Below are positions 1 through 6,973 of a stretch of 14,065 nucleotides of DNA, piece after piece; positions within the stretch are counted from its first letter, which is position 1, and every line of letters begins with the position of its first letter. The DNA comes from DATMYQ01 sp035560935 (GTDB taxonomy: Bacteria; Bacillota; Negativicutes; Sporomusales; Sporomusaceae), in NCBI GenBank assembly GCA_035560935.1, contig DATMYQ010000286.1, positions 1 to 14,065 of the forward strand, read 5' to 3'. Made by a program: the position numbers and the translations under genes. The notes beneath the pieces are model-generated. The model did not search any database. It was not told where the DNA came from and saw nothing but the letters and a program-made list of their open reading frames with translations.

Positions 1-809
1 GTTTTTACGTATTCACTACGCAATATTTTTATGTTTTGTTTCAACTCGACAATCGTCATTTCTTCCGGTTTTTTCTGCTCCCGGGAAATATCAACCGGTG
101 CTCTTTCCACCGGCAAATCCTGTTCATCAAAACGCATCACCCGTTCCACTTTACCCTCCGGCGACAGCTCATGAATAATGCCGTTTTGCATTACCCAGTG
201 GTCGTCTCTCCACACGGCCTTTTCGGCATGCTCCACACGGGCCAGATGATCAGCGGCAAATTCCTGCATGGTCACGCTCTGCATCAGGCCGGTGTCTTCC
301 GAAAACTCCCGGGCGTACGTCAACCGTTCCATGAATCCCTGTTTAATGGTTTTAATGATGATATGTTCCTGGGTCCGGGGCTTGGTGTTCTTTTCCATTT
401 CGTAGCGGACAATATAATTATAAGCGGCATTCGCCGCCGGCACCACCCGTTCGTTGAGCACCACGGCCACTAGGCTGACCAGTAAGGCCACGATAAACAC
501 CGGCGTGGCCAGGCGGGCAAAGCTCTGGCCGCCGGAACGCATGGCGGTAATTTCGCTGGCCGCCGAAAGGCGGCCAAACGACAACAGTGAAGCCAGCAGC
601 ATCGACATGGGAAAGGTCAGCACGACAATGCTGGGTATGCTATAGATGAACAATTTCAACACAACAGCAACCGACGCCCCATATTGCGATACGAGCTGGG
701 CAATACGAAACATCGGTCCGGTGCCGATAAAAATGCTGGAAAACGCGGTAATACCAAACAGGAACGGCCCCAGCAACTCTTTTAAAATATAGCGGTCAAG
801 AATACGCAT
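1..809 (-). CDS. LptF/LptG-family LPS export permease, C-terminus cut by window edge
   Basis: This is the inner-membrane permease of the Lpt system, which with LptB and LptC extracts LPS from the inner membrane. About 269 codons are visible from the ATG; the reading frame runs open off the left edge, so the C-terminal membrane half is missing. It starts MRILDRYILKELLGPF, a typical opening of the YjgP/YjgQ (LptF/LptG) family. Hydrophobic segments lie at about residues 10-30, 50-78 and 100-118, followed by a soluble part from about residue 125 that would be the periplasmic jellyroll domain. The motif GRLSAASEITAMRSGG at about 79-94 is the family's conserved cytoplasmic loop. AGGAG lies 7 bases before the ATG, 32 bases after lptB. 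I cannot tell LptF from LptG, nor whether a second permease gene follows; some diderms have only one. Confidence 0.93.
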   Translation of the reverse strand, partial: MRILDRYILKELLGPFLFGITAFSSIFIGTGPMFRIAQLVSQYGASVAVVLKLFIYSIPSIVVLTFPMSMLLASLLSFGRLSAASEITAMRSGGQSFARLATPVFIVALLVSLVAVVLNERVVPAANAAYNYIVRYEMEKNTKPRTQEHIIIKTIKQGFMERLTYAREFSEDTGLMQSVTMQEFAADHLARVEHAEKAVWRDDHWVMQNGIIHELSPEGKVERVMRFDEQDLPVERAPVDISREQKKPEEMTIVELKQNIKILRSEYVK

Positions 810-841
810 GTTGTTCTCCTAATATTGTACTGCCGGCGCAA

Positions 842-1561
842 TTACAGCGCAAATTTATCACCCAGGTAATATTTGCGGGCCACCTCGCTGTTGGCAATGG
901 TTTCACTGTCGCCATCAATCAAAATCCGGCCTTCGTTCATAATGTAGGCCCTGTCAACGATGCTCAAAGTTTCCCGGACATTATGGTCTGTAATCAAAAT
1001 ACCGATCCCTCTGTCGCGGAGATAGGCAATGATCTCCTGAATGTCGGTCACCGCAATCGGGTCCACGCCGGCAAACGGTTCGTCCAGCAAAATAAAATGA
1101 GGATCGGTCGCCAGCGCCCGGGCAATTTCCACCCGCCGCCGCTCACCGCCGGATAATTCCACACCTTTGCGCTTGCGCACATGCAACACACCGAATTCTT
1201 TCAAAAGGCTTTCTGTCTTTTCCCGCCGCATCTCCAGATTCAGTTCAGTGGTCTCCAAAATCGCCAGCAGATTTTCCTCGACGGTTAGCTTGCGAAAAAC
1301 CGAGGCTTCCTGGGGCAAGTATCCCAATCCAAAACGCGAACGCTTGTACATCGGCATGCGGGTAATGTCTTCGCCGTTAATCACAACCTGGCCGCTGTCA
1401 GGACGTTCCAGGCCGACAATCATGTAAAAAGTGGTCGTCTTGCCGGCGCCGTTGGCGCCCAGCAATCCGACGATTTTACCGCTGTCGACCCGCAGGCTGA
1501 CGCCGTCCACGACATTGCGGCCCTTATAATTTTTCACCAGGTTCACCGTTTCAATATACAT
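842..1561 (-). CDS. lptB: LPS export ABC transporter ATP-binding protein LptB
   Basis: This is the cytoplasmic ATPase that powers LPS extraction by the LptB2FG complex. The 239 residues match the usual LptB length (about 240). Visible motifs in order: Walker A GANGAGKTT at 35-43 (Lys41), Q-loop Gln84 in YLPQ, signature LSGGE at 136-140, Walker B ILLDE ending in Asp160-Glu161, and the switch His193 in TDHN. The text after Walker A (TFYMIVGL) and PFAGVDP after Walker B are characteristic of LptB rather than of the related branched-chain amino acid ATPases. The start is supported by AGGAGA 6 bases upstream, which overlaps the lptA stop codon. It sits between lptA and the LptF/G-type permease, as expected. 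Confidence 0.97.
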   Translation of the reverse strand: MYIETVNLVKNYKGRNVVDGVSLRVDSGKIVGLLGANGAGKTTTFYMIVGLERPDSGQVVINGEDITRMPMYKRSRFGLGYLPQEASVFRKLTVEENLLAILETTELNLEMRREKTESLLKEFGVLHVRKRKGVELSGGERRRVEIARALATDPHFILLDEPFAGVDPIAVTDIQEIIAYLRDRGIGILITDHNVRETLSIVDRAYIMNEGRILIDGDSETIANSEVARKYYLGDKFAL

Positions 1562-1571
1562 ACACTGTCTC

Positions 1572-2339
1572 CTATTTCGGTGTTACCACCAGACGGCTGC
1601 GCCCCTGGGAGTCCATTGCCTTATCGTCCAACCGGATCGTCATGCTTTCGCTGGTCAGCAAATTACCTTCCTGCAGCGCCCGGGCATTACCGGTGAGAAT
1701 CACCTTGCTCTGGCCTTTCGGCTGACCGTAATACACCCCTTCATCCGCGGTCGCGTCCAATTGCCGGGACGGGCTCACCACGTGGACATGTCCGACACCG
1801 ACCGCGCTGTCCCGGTCGAGAAACGCTTCAATCAAATCCGCCGTCATCGTCCCGTCCGGGGTTTCCACGCGGCCATCCTGCGGGACCCGGGCATACTGCC
1901 GTTCGGAATAATATTCCACCACCGGCCCGGTAACCTTGCTAGTTCCCTTGGTCAATACCACATCGCCCGTGGCCACCAGTTGATTGTCATTGTGCGAACG
2001 CACTTCGGCTGCCGTCAGCGTGGCATCCCCGTCCACCGCTTTCACCCCGCCGGTGATGTGAGCATCTTTGGTTTTTTCGTTGTACTCGGCCCGGGCGCCG
2101 GTCATCACTCCGGTATTACGGGTGATCACCACCGAACCCTGGGCAATAATGAGCCCTTTTGGCGAGTCGTATTCGATGGTATCGGCGACAATTTCAATCG
2201 GAGAATTGCCGGAAGCGGTTCCCGGACCGGAAGCCGGCGCAGCACCTAAAGGCAGCGCGAACCCCAGCGTCAGTAACAGCAGTATCAACCCAATATAGCC
2301 ATACTGCCGGTTTGGTAACGGTAACAGTCGTTGTATCAT
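1572..2339 (-). CDS. lptA: LptA, periplasmic LPS-bridge protein (OstA family)
   Basis: LptA forms the periplasmic beta-jellyroll bridge that carries LPS from LptC to LptD in the outer membrane. The 255-residue product opens with a signal peptide: basic start, hydrophobic stretch at about 14-33, small residues near 33-36. The mature part shows OstA-type repeated beta-strand patterns: PIEIVADTIEYD near 47-58, then repeats of the type GDVVLTKG and GNARALQEG. It is longer than Escherichia coli LptA (about 185 residues), which suggests one long or two tandem OstA units. The ATG overlaps the lptC stop as ATGA, so translation is probably coupled. LptA is preferred over an LptD fragment because of the length, signal peptide and neighbours. 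Confidence 0.92.
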   Translation of the reverse strand: MIQRLLPLPNRQYGYIGLILLLLTLGFALPLGAAPASGPGTASGNSPIEIVADTIEYDSPKGLIIAQGSVVITRNTGVMTGARAEYNEKTKDAHITGGVKAVDGDATLTAAEVRSHNDNQLVATGDVVLTKGTSKVTGPVVEYYSERQYARVPQDGRVETPDGTMTADLIEAFLDRDSAVGVGHVHVVSPSRQLDATADEGVYYGQPKGQSKVILTGNARALQEGNLLTSESMTIRLDDKAMDSQGRSRLVVTPK

Positions 2340-2893
2340 GGATTTTCTCCTCCCTTTTTCACCCGGGCCTTACCGCGGACAATCACTTTTTCCAGACCGG
2401 TATCCGCCTCGATTTCCTGCCCGGTGACCACAGTGTCCCCCCGGGTCAGCGTGATGCCATCATACCCCCAGAATTTTTTATCCTGCGCCTTCCACAACGC
2501 CCGTGGCGTGGTAAAGACGGCTCCGTCAGTGCTGGATACGGCTCTTATGTTTCCTTCCAGCTCGATATCCTTGGTATCGGTGTGAAGAACGGCTTTTGTC
2601 GCCGTCAGGTTAATCCGTCCGTCGTTTTCACGATAAAAAATTCCCCGGGCATTATGGAAAATCACTCTTTGGTGGGCGTTGTCCGCTTCAATTTTATCCG
2701 CCGCCAGATTCCAGATTTTCTTCCCATTTTCTTCTTCGTTGAAATCAGTGCCGGTGAACGTCACCACAGCGGCATCAGTGGACGGGGCAGCGGCCTCCGG
2801 CAGTGGCAGCGGTTCATCACGAAAGAAATAATACAAACCAGCCGCCAGAAATAAAATCAATGCGGCCGATGCCAGCCATGCGTTTTTGTTCAT
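2336..2893 (-). CDS. lptC: LptC, membrane-anchored LPS export protein
   Basis: LptC receives LPS from LptB2FG and passes it to LptA. The 185-residue protein is close to the E. coli length (191). It has one N-terminal membrane anchor at about residues 5-24 (AWLASAALILFLAAGLYYFF), then a periplasmic beta-rich domain. That domain includes the LptC-type phrase KIWNLAADKIEAD at about 59-71, and repeated strands such as ATKAVLHTDTKDIELEGNI. The identification rests on the anchor plus this domain and on position between lpxL and lptA. The start codon overlaps the lpxL stop (ATGA) and its own stop overlaps the lptA start (ATGA), a three-gene coupled chain. Confidence 0.93.
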   Translation of the reverse strand: MNKNAWLASAALILFLAAGLYYFFRDEPLPLPEAAAPSTDAAVVTFTGTDFNEEENGKKIWNLAADKIEADNAHQRVIFHNARGIFYRENDGRINLTATKAVLHTDTKDIELEGNIRAVSSTDGAVFTTPRALWKAQDKKFWGYDGITLTRGDTVVTGQEIEADTGLEKVIVRGKARVKKGGENP

Positions 2894-3801
2894 TCCGGAT
2901 CACCTGCCCCGGGATCGCCGGGTTTCCCTTCGTATTTGGTATTCCAGCGCTTCTGAAACCATAACCACTCATCCGGCCAGGTTCGGATGGCCTGTTCCAC
3001 AATGGCAGTCATGGCCAGCGTCATCCGGTATCGGTCCGATTCCACATCGTCCGACTTTGGAAAGAAAATCGGTGGCGCCAACCGGATAATGTGTCGTCCA
3101 TCCGGTTGGCGGCTGATGAATCCCGGAACCACCGGCGCGTCAAACTTGCGGGCAAATACTGCCGGTCCCAACGGTGTCGAGGCCATTTTTCCCAGGAAAT
3201 TCACAAAAACGCCGTCTACGCCGGCGTCCTGATCGACAAAAAAGCCCAATATTTTCCCCTTCTTTAACGCTTTGGCAGCGCCAACCACTTCGCTGGTTCC
3301 CCGGGAAAAAATTTCAATGCCGAACATTTGCCGGTATTCATTCAAAATACGGGTATGCTGATCATTCGGTTGGGGTTTCACGATGTCCGCCACCGGATAG
3401 CCGGCACTGGCCAGCGCCGCTCCAAACCATTCCCAGTTCCCCATATGCGCCGTAAGAAAGATCACGCCTTTTCCACAGGCCATCGCCTCATCCAGAAAAT
3501 GACGATTTTCGAAAATGACATACCGCGCCAACGCCTCTTTCGTCAATGCCGGCATGTACATCACTTCCAGAAACGTTTGTCCCAAATTGACAAACAGACG
3601 CCGAATCGTTTCTTCCGCTGCTGTGGGCGATAAATTTAGCCGTTCTTGAATTTGTGCAATCGCCCGGCGGCGTTGTCGTCCCGCCAGACAAAAATACAGG
3701 CGCCCCAGGATTTTTCCCAAACTCAGCAGCCAGGAATAAGGCAGCAGGCATACCAAGCGACTGGTAAGTTTCAGTAAATTGTATTGCCAGGCGTTGGTCA
3801 T
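2890..3801 (-). CDS. lpxL: Lipid A late acyltransferase, LpxL/HtrB family
   Basis: Enzymes of this family add a secondary acyl chain from acyl-ACP to Kdo-lipid A at the cytoplasmic face of the inner membrane. The 303 residues match the family length. The catalytic HX4E dyad is visible as HMGNWE, His119 to Glu124. Also present are VDQD at 189-192 and the closing WPDEWLWFQKRW at about 275-286, both typical of the family. A hydrophobic N-terminal region at about 16-39 is the likely membrane anchor. AAGGAGA lies just before the ATG. A promoter-like sequence precedes the gene (separate entry). Which position is acylated, and with what chain, cannot be read here; it could equally be named lpxM or lauroyl/myristoyl transferase. 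Confidence 0.93.
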   Translation of the reverse strand: MTNAWQYNLLKLTSRLVCLLPYSWLLSLGKILGRLYFCLAGRQRRRAIAQIQERLNLSPTAAEETIRRLFVNLGQTFLEVMYMPALTKEALARYVIFENRHFLDEAMACGKGVIFLTAHMGNWEWFGAALASAGYPVADIVKPQPNDQHTRILNEYRQMFGIEIFSRGTSEVVGAAKALKKGKILGFFVDQDAGVDGVFVNFLGKMASTPLGPAVFARKFDAPVVPGFISRQPDGRHIIRLAPPIFFPKSDDVESDRYRMTLAMTAIVEQAIRTWPDEWLWFQKRWNTKYEGKPGDPGAGDPE

Positions 3802-3821
3802 GACTGTCTCCTTTCAGTGGA

Positions 3822-3849
3822 ATTATACCATGATTTGTTTTACTGACAA
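3822..3849 (-). promoter_or_regulatory. Predicted sigma-A/sigma-70 promoter in front of lpxL
   Basis: On the minus strand, TTGTCA (3849-3844; 5 of 6 to consensus) is followed after 16 bases by TATAAT (3827-3822; 6 of 6). A TGG just before the -10 box supplies an extended -10 (TGN). The -35 box overlaps the last codons of kdsC. The expected start point, near 3815, leaves only a short leader containing the AAGGAGA ribosome binding site before the lpxL ATG at 3801. It is the only strong promoter match I found in the window, and it sits in the operon's largest gap (38 bases). Activity is inferred. Confidence 0.65.
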
Positions 3850-4388
3850 ATATTGTATTTTTCTTCTTGATAGCCGGCCACAATCGTTTCCCAGCGATCC
3901 TGGGCCACGAGGATTCCTTCCACGAGTTCCCGGACCGCTCCCTGACCACCGCCAAGCCTGGTAACCCAGCTGGCAGCCCGGCGCACCTCGTCAACCGCAT
4001 TGGCCACCGCACAGGGCAGACCCACCCAGGCCAGCGCCGGCAAATCATTCAGGTCATCACCGGCATAGGCTATTTCCTCCGGGACCAGTGCATATTGCAC
4101 CGCCAGTTGCGCCAGCACTTTTGTTTTATCTTTTACTCCCTGATACACATCGGTGATTCCCAGCTCTGCCGCCCGGTTTGTCACGCTGGGACTGTTACGT
4201 CCGGTAATCAGCGCAATCCGTAAACCGGCTCGCTGTGCGGCGGCCATCCCCAGACCGTCGTGGACATGAAAAACTTTTGCTATTTCGCCTTGTTCACCAA
4301 TAAAGATGCGGCCGTCGGTCAGCACTCCATCCACATCCAGCGCCAGCAAACGGATTTTCGCCGCCTTTTTCCGGACATCTTTTTTCAT
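3840..4388 (-). CDS. kdsC: KdsC, 3-deoxy-D-manno-octulosonate 8-phosphate phosphatase
   Basis: KdsC removes phosphate from Kdo-8-phosphate to give Kdo, the step between KdsA and KdsB. It is a cap-less HAD-family phosphatase, usually a tetramer. The 182 residues fit the family. Visible motifs: nucleophile region LALDVDGVLTDG with Asp18 and Asp20, motif II TGR at 62-64, the Lys of VKDK near 86-88, motif IV GDDLND at 110-115, and the C-terminal GGGQGAVRE loop at 146-154 that completes the neighbour's active site in KdsC. It starts in a TAATG arrangement, with its first base being the last base of the kdsD stop. The GGAG binding site lies inside the end of kdsD. Confidence 0.96.
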   Translation of the reverse strand: MKKDVRKKAAKIRLLALDVDGVLTDGRIFIGEQGEIAKVFHVHDGLGMAAAQRAGLRIALITGRNSPSVTNRAAELGITDVYQGVKDKTKVLAQLAVQYALVPEEIAYAGDDLNDLPALAWVGLPCAVANAVDEVRRAASWVTRLGGGQGAVRELVEGILVAQDRWETIVAGYQEEKYNICQ

Positions 4389-5362
4389 TATACCACTCCT
4401 TGGCGCAATAAGTCAGTAATATGCAATATACCCAAGGCACGGAAATTTTCATCAACGACCGGCAGCACTGTAATCGGGCGGGGAGCATTTTTTTCCATAA
4501 TCCGCAGCGCCTGCGCCGCCAGTTTATCTGGGGTAACGGTTCGCGGCGTCCGGGTCATAAACAGTTCCACCGGACGATCAAGGAAGTCGTAGCCGCTTTC
4601 CAGTCCCCGCCGGATGTCGCCATCCGTAACAATGCCCAGGAGACGTCCCGTTTGTTCATTCTCTACCACCAGCGCCGCTCCCAGCCCTTTGGAGGTAATT
4701 GTAAACAATGCTTCTTTGACTGTCTTTTCCGGCGTGATCACCGGCGTATCCTCACCGCCGTGCATCACATTTTCCACCGTCAGCAGTAATTTGCGTCCCA
4801 GCGCACCGCCGGGATGAAAAACAGCGAAATCTTCCGGCGTGAATTTGCGCGATGACAACAGCGCCACCGCCAGCGCATCCCCCATGGCCAAGGTGGCCGT
4901 GGTGCTGGCAGTGGGAGCCAGGCCTAACGGGCACGCTTCCCGCACAACCGAAATATCAATAAAAACATCGGCGTTCCGTGACAACGTCGATTGCTGACGA
5001 CCGCAAAAAGCGATAATCGCCGCGCCGATACGCCGGATCGCCGGCAGCAGGTTAATCACTTCCTGGGTTTCACCACTGCTGGAAATGGCCAGCACAATAT
5101 CCGCCTCGGTCACCATTCCGAGATCGCCATGGATGCCTTCCGCCGGATGCAGAAAAAGGGACGGTGTGCCGGTACTGGCCAACGTGGCGGCAATCTTGCG
5201 GCCGATGAGGCCGGATTTTCCCATACCGGTGACGACCAGTCGGCCGCTTCCGGCCAGAATCATCTTCACGGCGGCGCTAAAGTGTTCGTCCAGACGGGGA
5301 ATCAGCGCCCTGACGGCATCGGCTTCAATCTCCAGACATTCTTTCGCTTGTTCTAATGGCAT
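4388..5362 (-). CDS. kdsD: KdsD, D-arabinose 5-phosphate isomerase (SIS + two CBS domains)
   Basis: KdsD converts ribulose 5-phosphate to arabinose 5-phosphate, the first committed step to Kdo. The 324 residues have the KpsF/GutQ/KdsD layout. A SIS sugar-isomerase domain covers about 35-170, with GMGKSG at 46-51, HPAEGIHGDLGM at 72-83 and SSSGET at 94-99. The linker FHPGGALGR at 182-190 follows, then two CBS domains at about 200-258 and 265-324. The position between kdsA and kdsC favours LPS Kdo synthesis over the capsule (KpsF) or gut-operon (GutQ) paralogues. The binding site is an unusual run of G (GGGGGG) 7 bases before the ATG; the gap to kdsA is 19 bases. Confidence 0.96.
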   Translation of the reverse strand: MPLEQAKECLEIEADAVRALIPRLDEHFSAAVKMILAGSGRLVVTGMGKSGLIGRKIAATLASTGTPSLFLHPAEGIHGDLGMVTEADIVLAISSSGETQEVINLLPAIRRIGAAIIAFCGRQQSTLSRNADVFIDISVVREACPLGLAPTASTTATLAMGDALAVALLSSRKFTPEDFAVFHPGGALGRKLLLTVENVMHGGEDTPVITPEKTVKEALFTITSKGLGAALVVENEQTGRLLGIVTDGDIRRGLESGYDFLDRPVELFMTRTPRTVTPDKLAAQALRIMEKNAPRPITVLPVVDENFRALGILHITDLLRQGVV

Positions 5363-5381
5363 AAGGGAACCCCCCGCTAGT

Positions 5382-6209
5382 CTATTTGTATTTGCGCGTC
5401 AGACCGTCAATGGCCTGCACGTCTTTTAACACAGCTTCCAGTTGATCGATGTACAGCATATTGGGCCCATCGGATTTGGCCGCGGCAGGATCATCATGCA
5501 CTTCCATGAAGAGGGCATCCACGCCCACCGCCGCCGCCGCCCGGGCCAAAGTCGGCACAAATTCCCGCTGACCGCCGGACGTGGTACCGGCGCCGCCGGG
5601 CAGCTGCACGCTGTGAGTAGCGTCAAATACCACGGGAAAGCCCAGTGACCGCATCAACGGCAATGCCCGGAAATCCGTAACCAGGTTATTGTACCCAAAG
5701 GAAGCGCCCCGCTCCGTGAGCAGGATATTATTATTGCCCGCTTCCTGAATTTTTATGACTACGTTCTTCATGTCCAGCGGCGCCAGAAACTGGCCTTTTT
5801 TTACATTGATCACCCGGCCGGTACGGGCCGCCTGATAGACGAGATCCGTCTGCCGGCAGAGAAACGCCGGGATCTGCAGAATATCCAGTACTTCCGCCGC
5901 CGCTTCAATCTGGGTAATACAGTGAATATCGCTGACTATCGGAACGTTCAATTCTTTTTTGATGTGCGACAGTACCGCCAACCCCTCTGTTAGCCCCGGT
6001 CCGCGGAAGGAATGATACGAAGAGCGATTCGCTTTGTCAAAAGAAGCTTTGAAAATGTAGGGTATACCCAGACGCCCGGTAATTTCTTTTACCGCCCGCC
6101 CAATTTGCAGCGTCCGTTCCGGCTCTTCAATAACGCACGGCCCGGCAATCAAAACCAGCGGCTGTTGTCCACCAATGCTTACCGTTCCTGCCAATACAGG
6201 GTTTATCAT
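5382..6209 (-). CDS. kdsA: KdsA, 3-deoxy-D-manno-octulosonate 8-phosphate synthase, metal-dependent type
   Basis: KdsA condenses phosphoenolpyruvate with arabinose 5-phosphate to give Kdo-8-phosphate in the cytoplasm. The 275 residues are a standard-length TIM-barrel member. Motifs include LIAGPCVIE at 20-28, KASFDKANRSS at 54-64, FLCRQTDL at 116-123 and FDATHSVQ at 195-202. A Cys sits at position 25 where E. coli (metal-free type) has Asn. With His199, Glu236 and Asp247 it matches the four metal ligands of the Aquifex enzyme (Cys11, His185, Glu222, Asp233), all with the same offset of 14. The ATG overlaps the kdsB stop as ATGA, so the two are probably translated together. Confidence 0.97.
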   Translation of the reverse strand: MINPVLAGTVSIGGQQPLVLIAGPCVIEEPERTLQIGRAVKEITGRLGIPYIFKASFDKANRSSYHSFRGPGLTEGLAVLSHIKKELNVPIVSDIHCITQIEAAAEVLDILQIPAFLCRQTDLVYQAARTGRVINVKKGQFLAPLDMKNVVIKIQEAGNNNILLTERGASFGYNNLVTDFRALPLMRSLGFPVVFDATHSVQLPGGAGTTSGGQREFVPTLARAAAAVGVDALFMEVHDDPAAAKSDGPNMLYIDQLEAVLKDVQAIDGLTRKYK

Positions 6210-6964
6210 TTCCCTTCACCCTCCTCATTCGCTATCGCTTGTTTGTTAAGTATTTCCCGGACCCGTTCCAAATCTTCCGGCGTATCCACTCCCACCAGGC
6301 GGCAATCCGTTTCAATCACCTTGATCCGGTAACCATTTTCCAGCGCCCGCAGTTGTTCCAGCGATTCGGCTTTTTCCAGCGGTGTGGGCGCCATGCTGGC
6401 ATATTGCAGCAAAAAATCCCGCCGATAGGCATAAATTCCGATGTGTTTATATACCGGTACCCCCGCCTCTGCCACACGGGGATAGGGAATCAATGACCGG
6501 GAAAAATACAACGCATAGCCCTGGCGGTCGGTAACCACTTTCACCGCTCCCGGCTGCGTGTATTCCTCTTCCGCCATCGTTGTCATCACGGTCGCCATTT
6601 GCAGTTGTTCATCCGTCGCAAACGCATCGGCCAACCGGTCGATCAAGGCAGGCGGAATGAGCGGTTCATCACCCTGCACATTGATGATCACATCCGTATC
6701 CGTCAAACCGGCCGCCACTTCCGCCAACCGGTCGGTCCCCGTAGGATGGGCCGCGTCAGTCATCACCGCCTGTCCGCCAAATTCCCGGACCGCGTCAAAA
6801 ATCAGCGGATGATCGGTCGCCACCAGTACCAACTGGGGCCGGCGGGCTTTTCGGGCCTGTTCATAAACATAACGTATTAACGGTTTACCGTCGATTGGCG
6901 CCAACGGCTTATTCGGCAAACGTGTGGAATGATAGCGGGCCGGAATAATGCATACTACTTTCAT
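6206..6964 (-). CDS. kdsB: KdsB, CMP-Kdo synthetase
   Basis: KdsB activates Kdo with CTP to CMP-Kdo, the donor used by WaaA. The 252 residues match the family. Visible landmarks: nucleotide-binding start IIPARYHSTRLPNKPL at 6-21, HPTGTDR at 73-79, metal-binding NVQGDEP at 95-101 (Asp99), KHIGIYAYR at 173-181, and GVDTPEDL at 225-232 (Asp227). The start is set by AGGAGAGGTGATCC, whose first part lies in the last codons of the upstream waaA-lpxK frame. The C-terminal tail is rich in Glu. It is separated from waaA-lpxK by 9 bases and overlaps kdsA by 4. Confidence 0.97.
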   Translation of the reverse strand: MKVVCIIPARYHSTRLPNKPLAPIDGKPLIRYVYEQARKARRPQLVLVATDHPLIFDAVREFGGQAVMTDAAHPTGTDRLAEVAAGLTDTDVIINVQGDEPLIPPALIDRLADAFATDEQLQMATVMTTMAEEEYTQPGAVKVVTDRQGYALYFSRSLIPYPRVAEAGVPVYKHIGIYAYRRDFLLQYASMAPTPLEKAESLEQLRALENGYRIKVIETDCRLVGVDTPEDLERVREILNKQAIANEEGEGK

Positions 6965-6973
6965 TGCTATGGA

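Noticed and set aside
412..426. TATAAT-like sequence inside the LptF/G-type gene
   Set aside because: No TTGACA-like box at a suitable distance; it encodes Ala-Tyr-Asn-Tyr in a clear coding frame.
36..473. A plus-strand open frame of 145 codons, and other plus-strand frames such as 1761-2249 and 12408-12890
   Set aside because: All lie opposite well-supported minus-strand genes and show no recognisable domains or convincing binding sites.
810..860. TTGCGC-17 bases-TACAAT between lptB and the LptF/G-type gene as a promoter
   Set aside because: The -35 box matches only 3 of 6 and there is no extended -10. It is too weak to call without start-site data.
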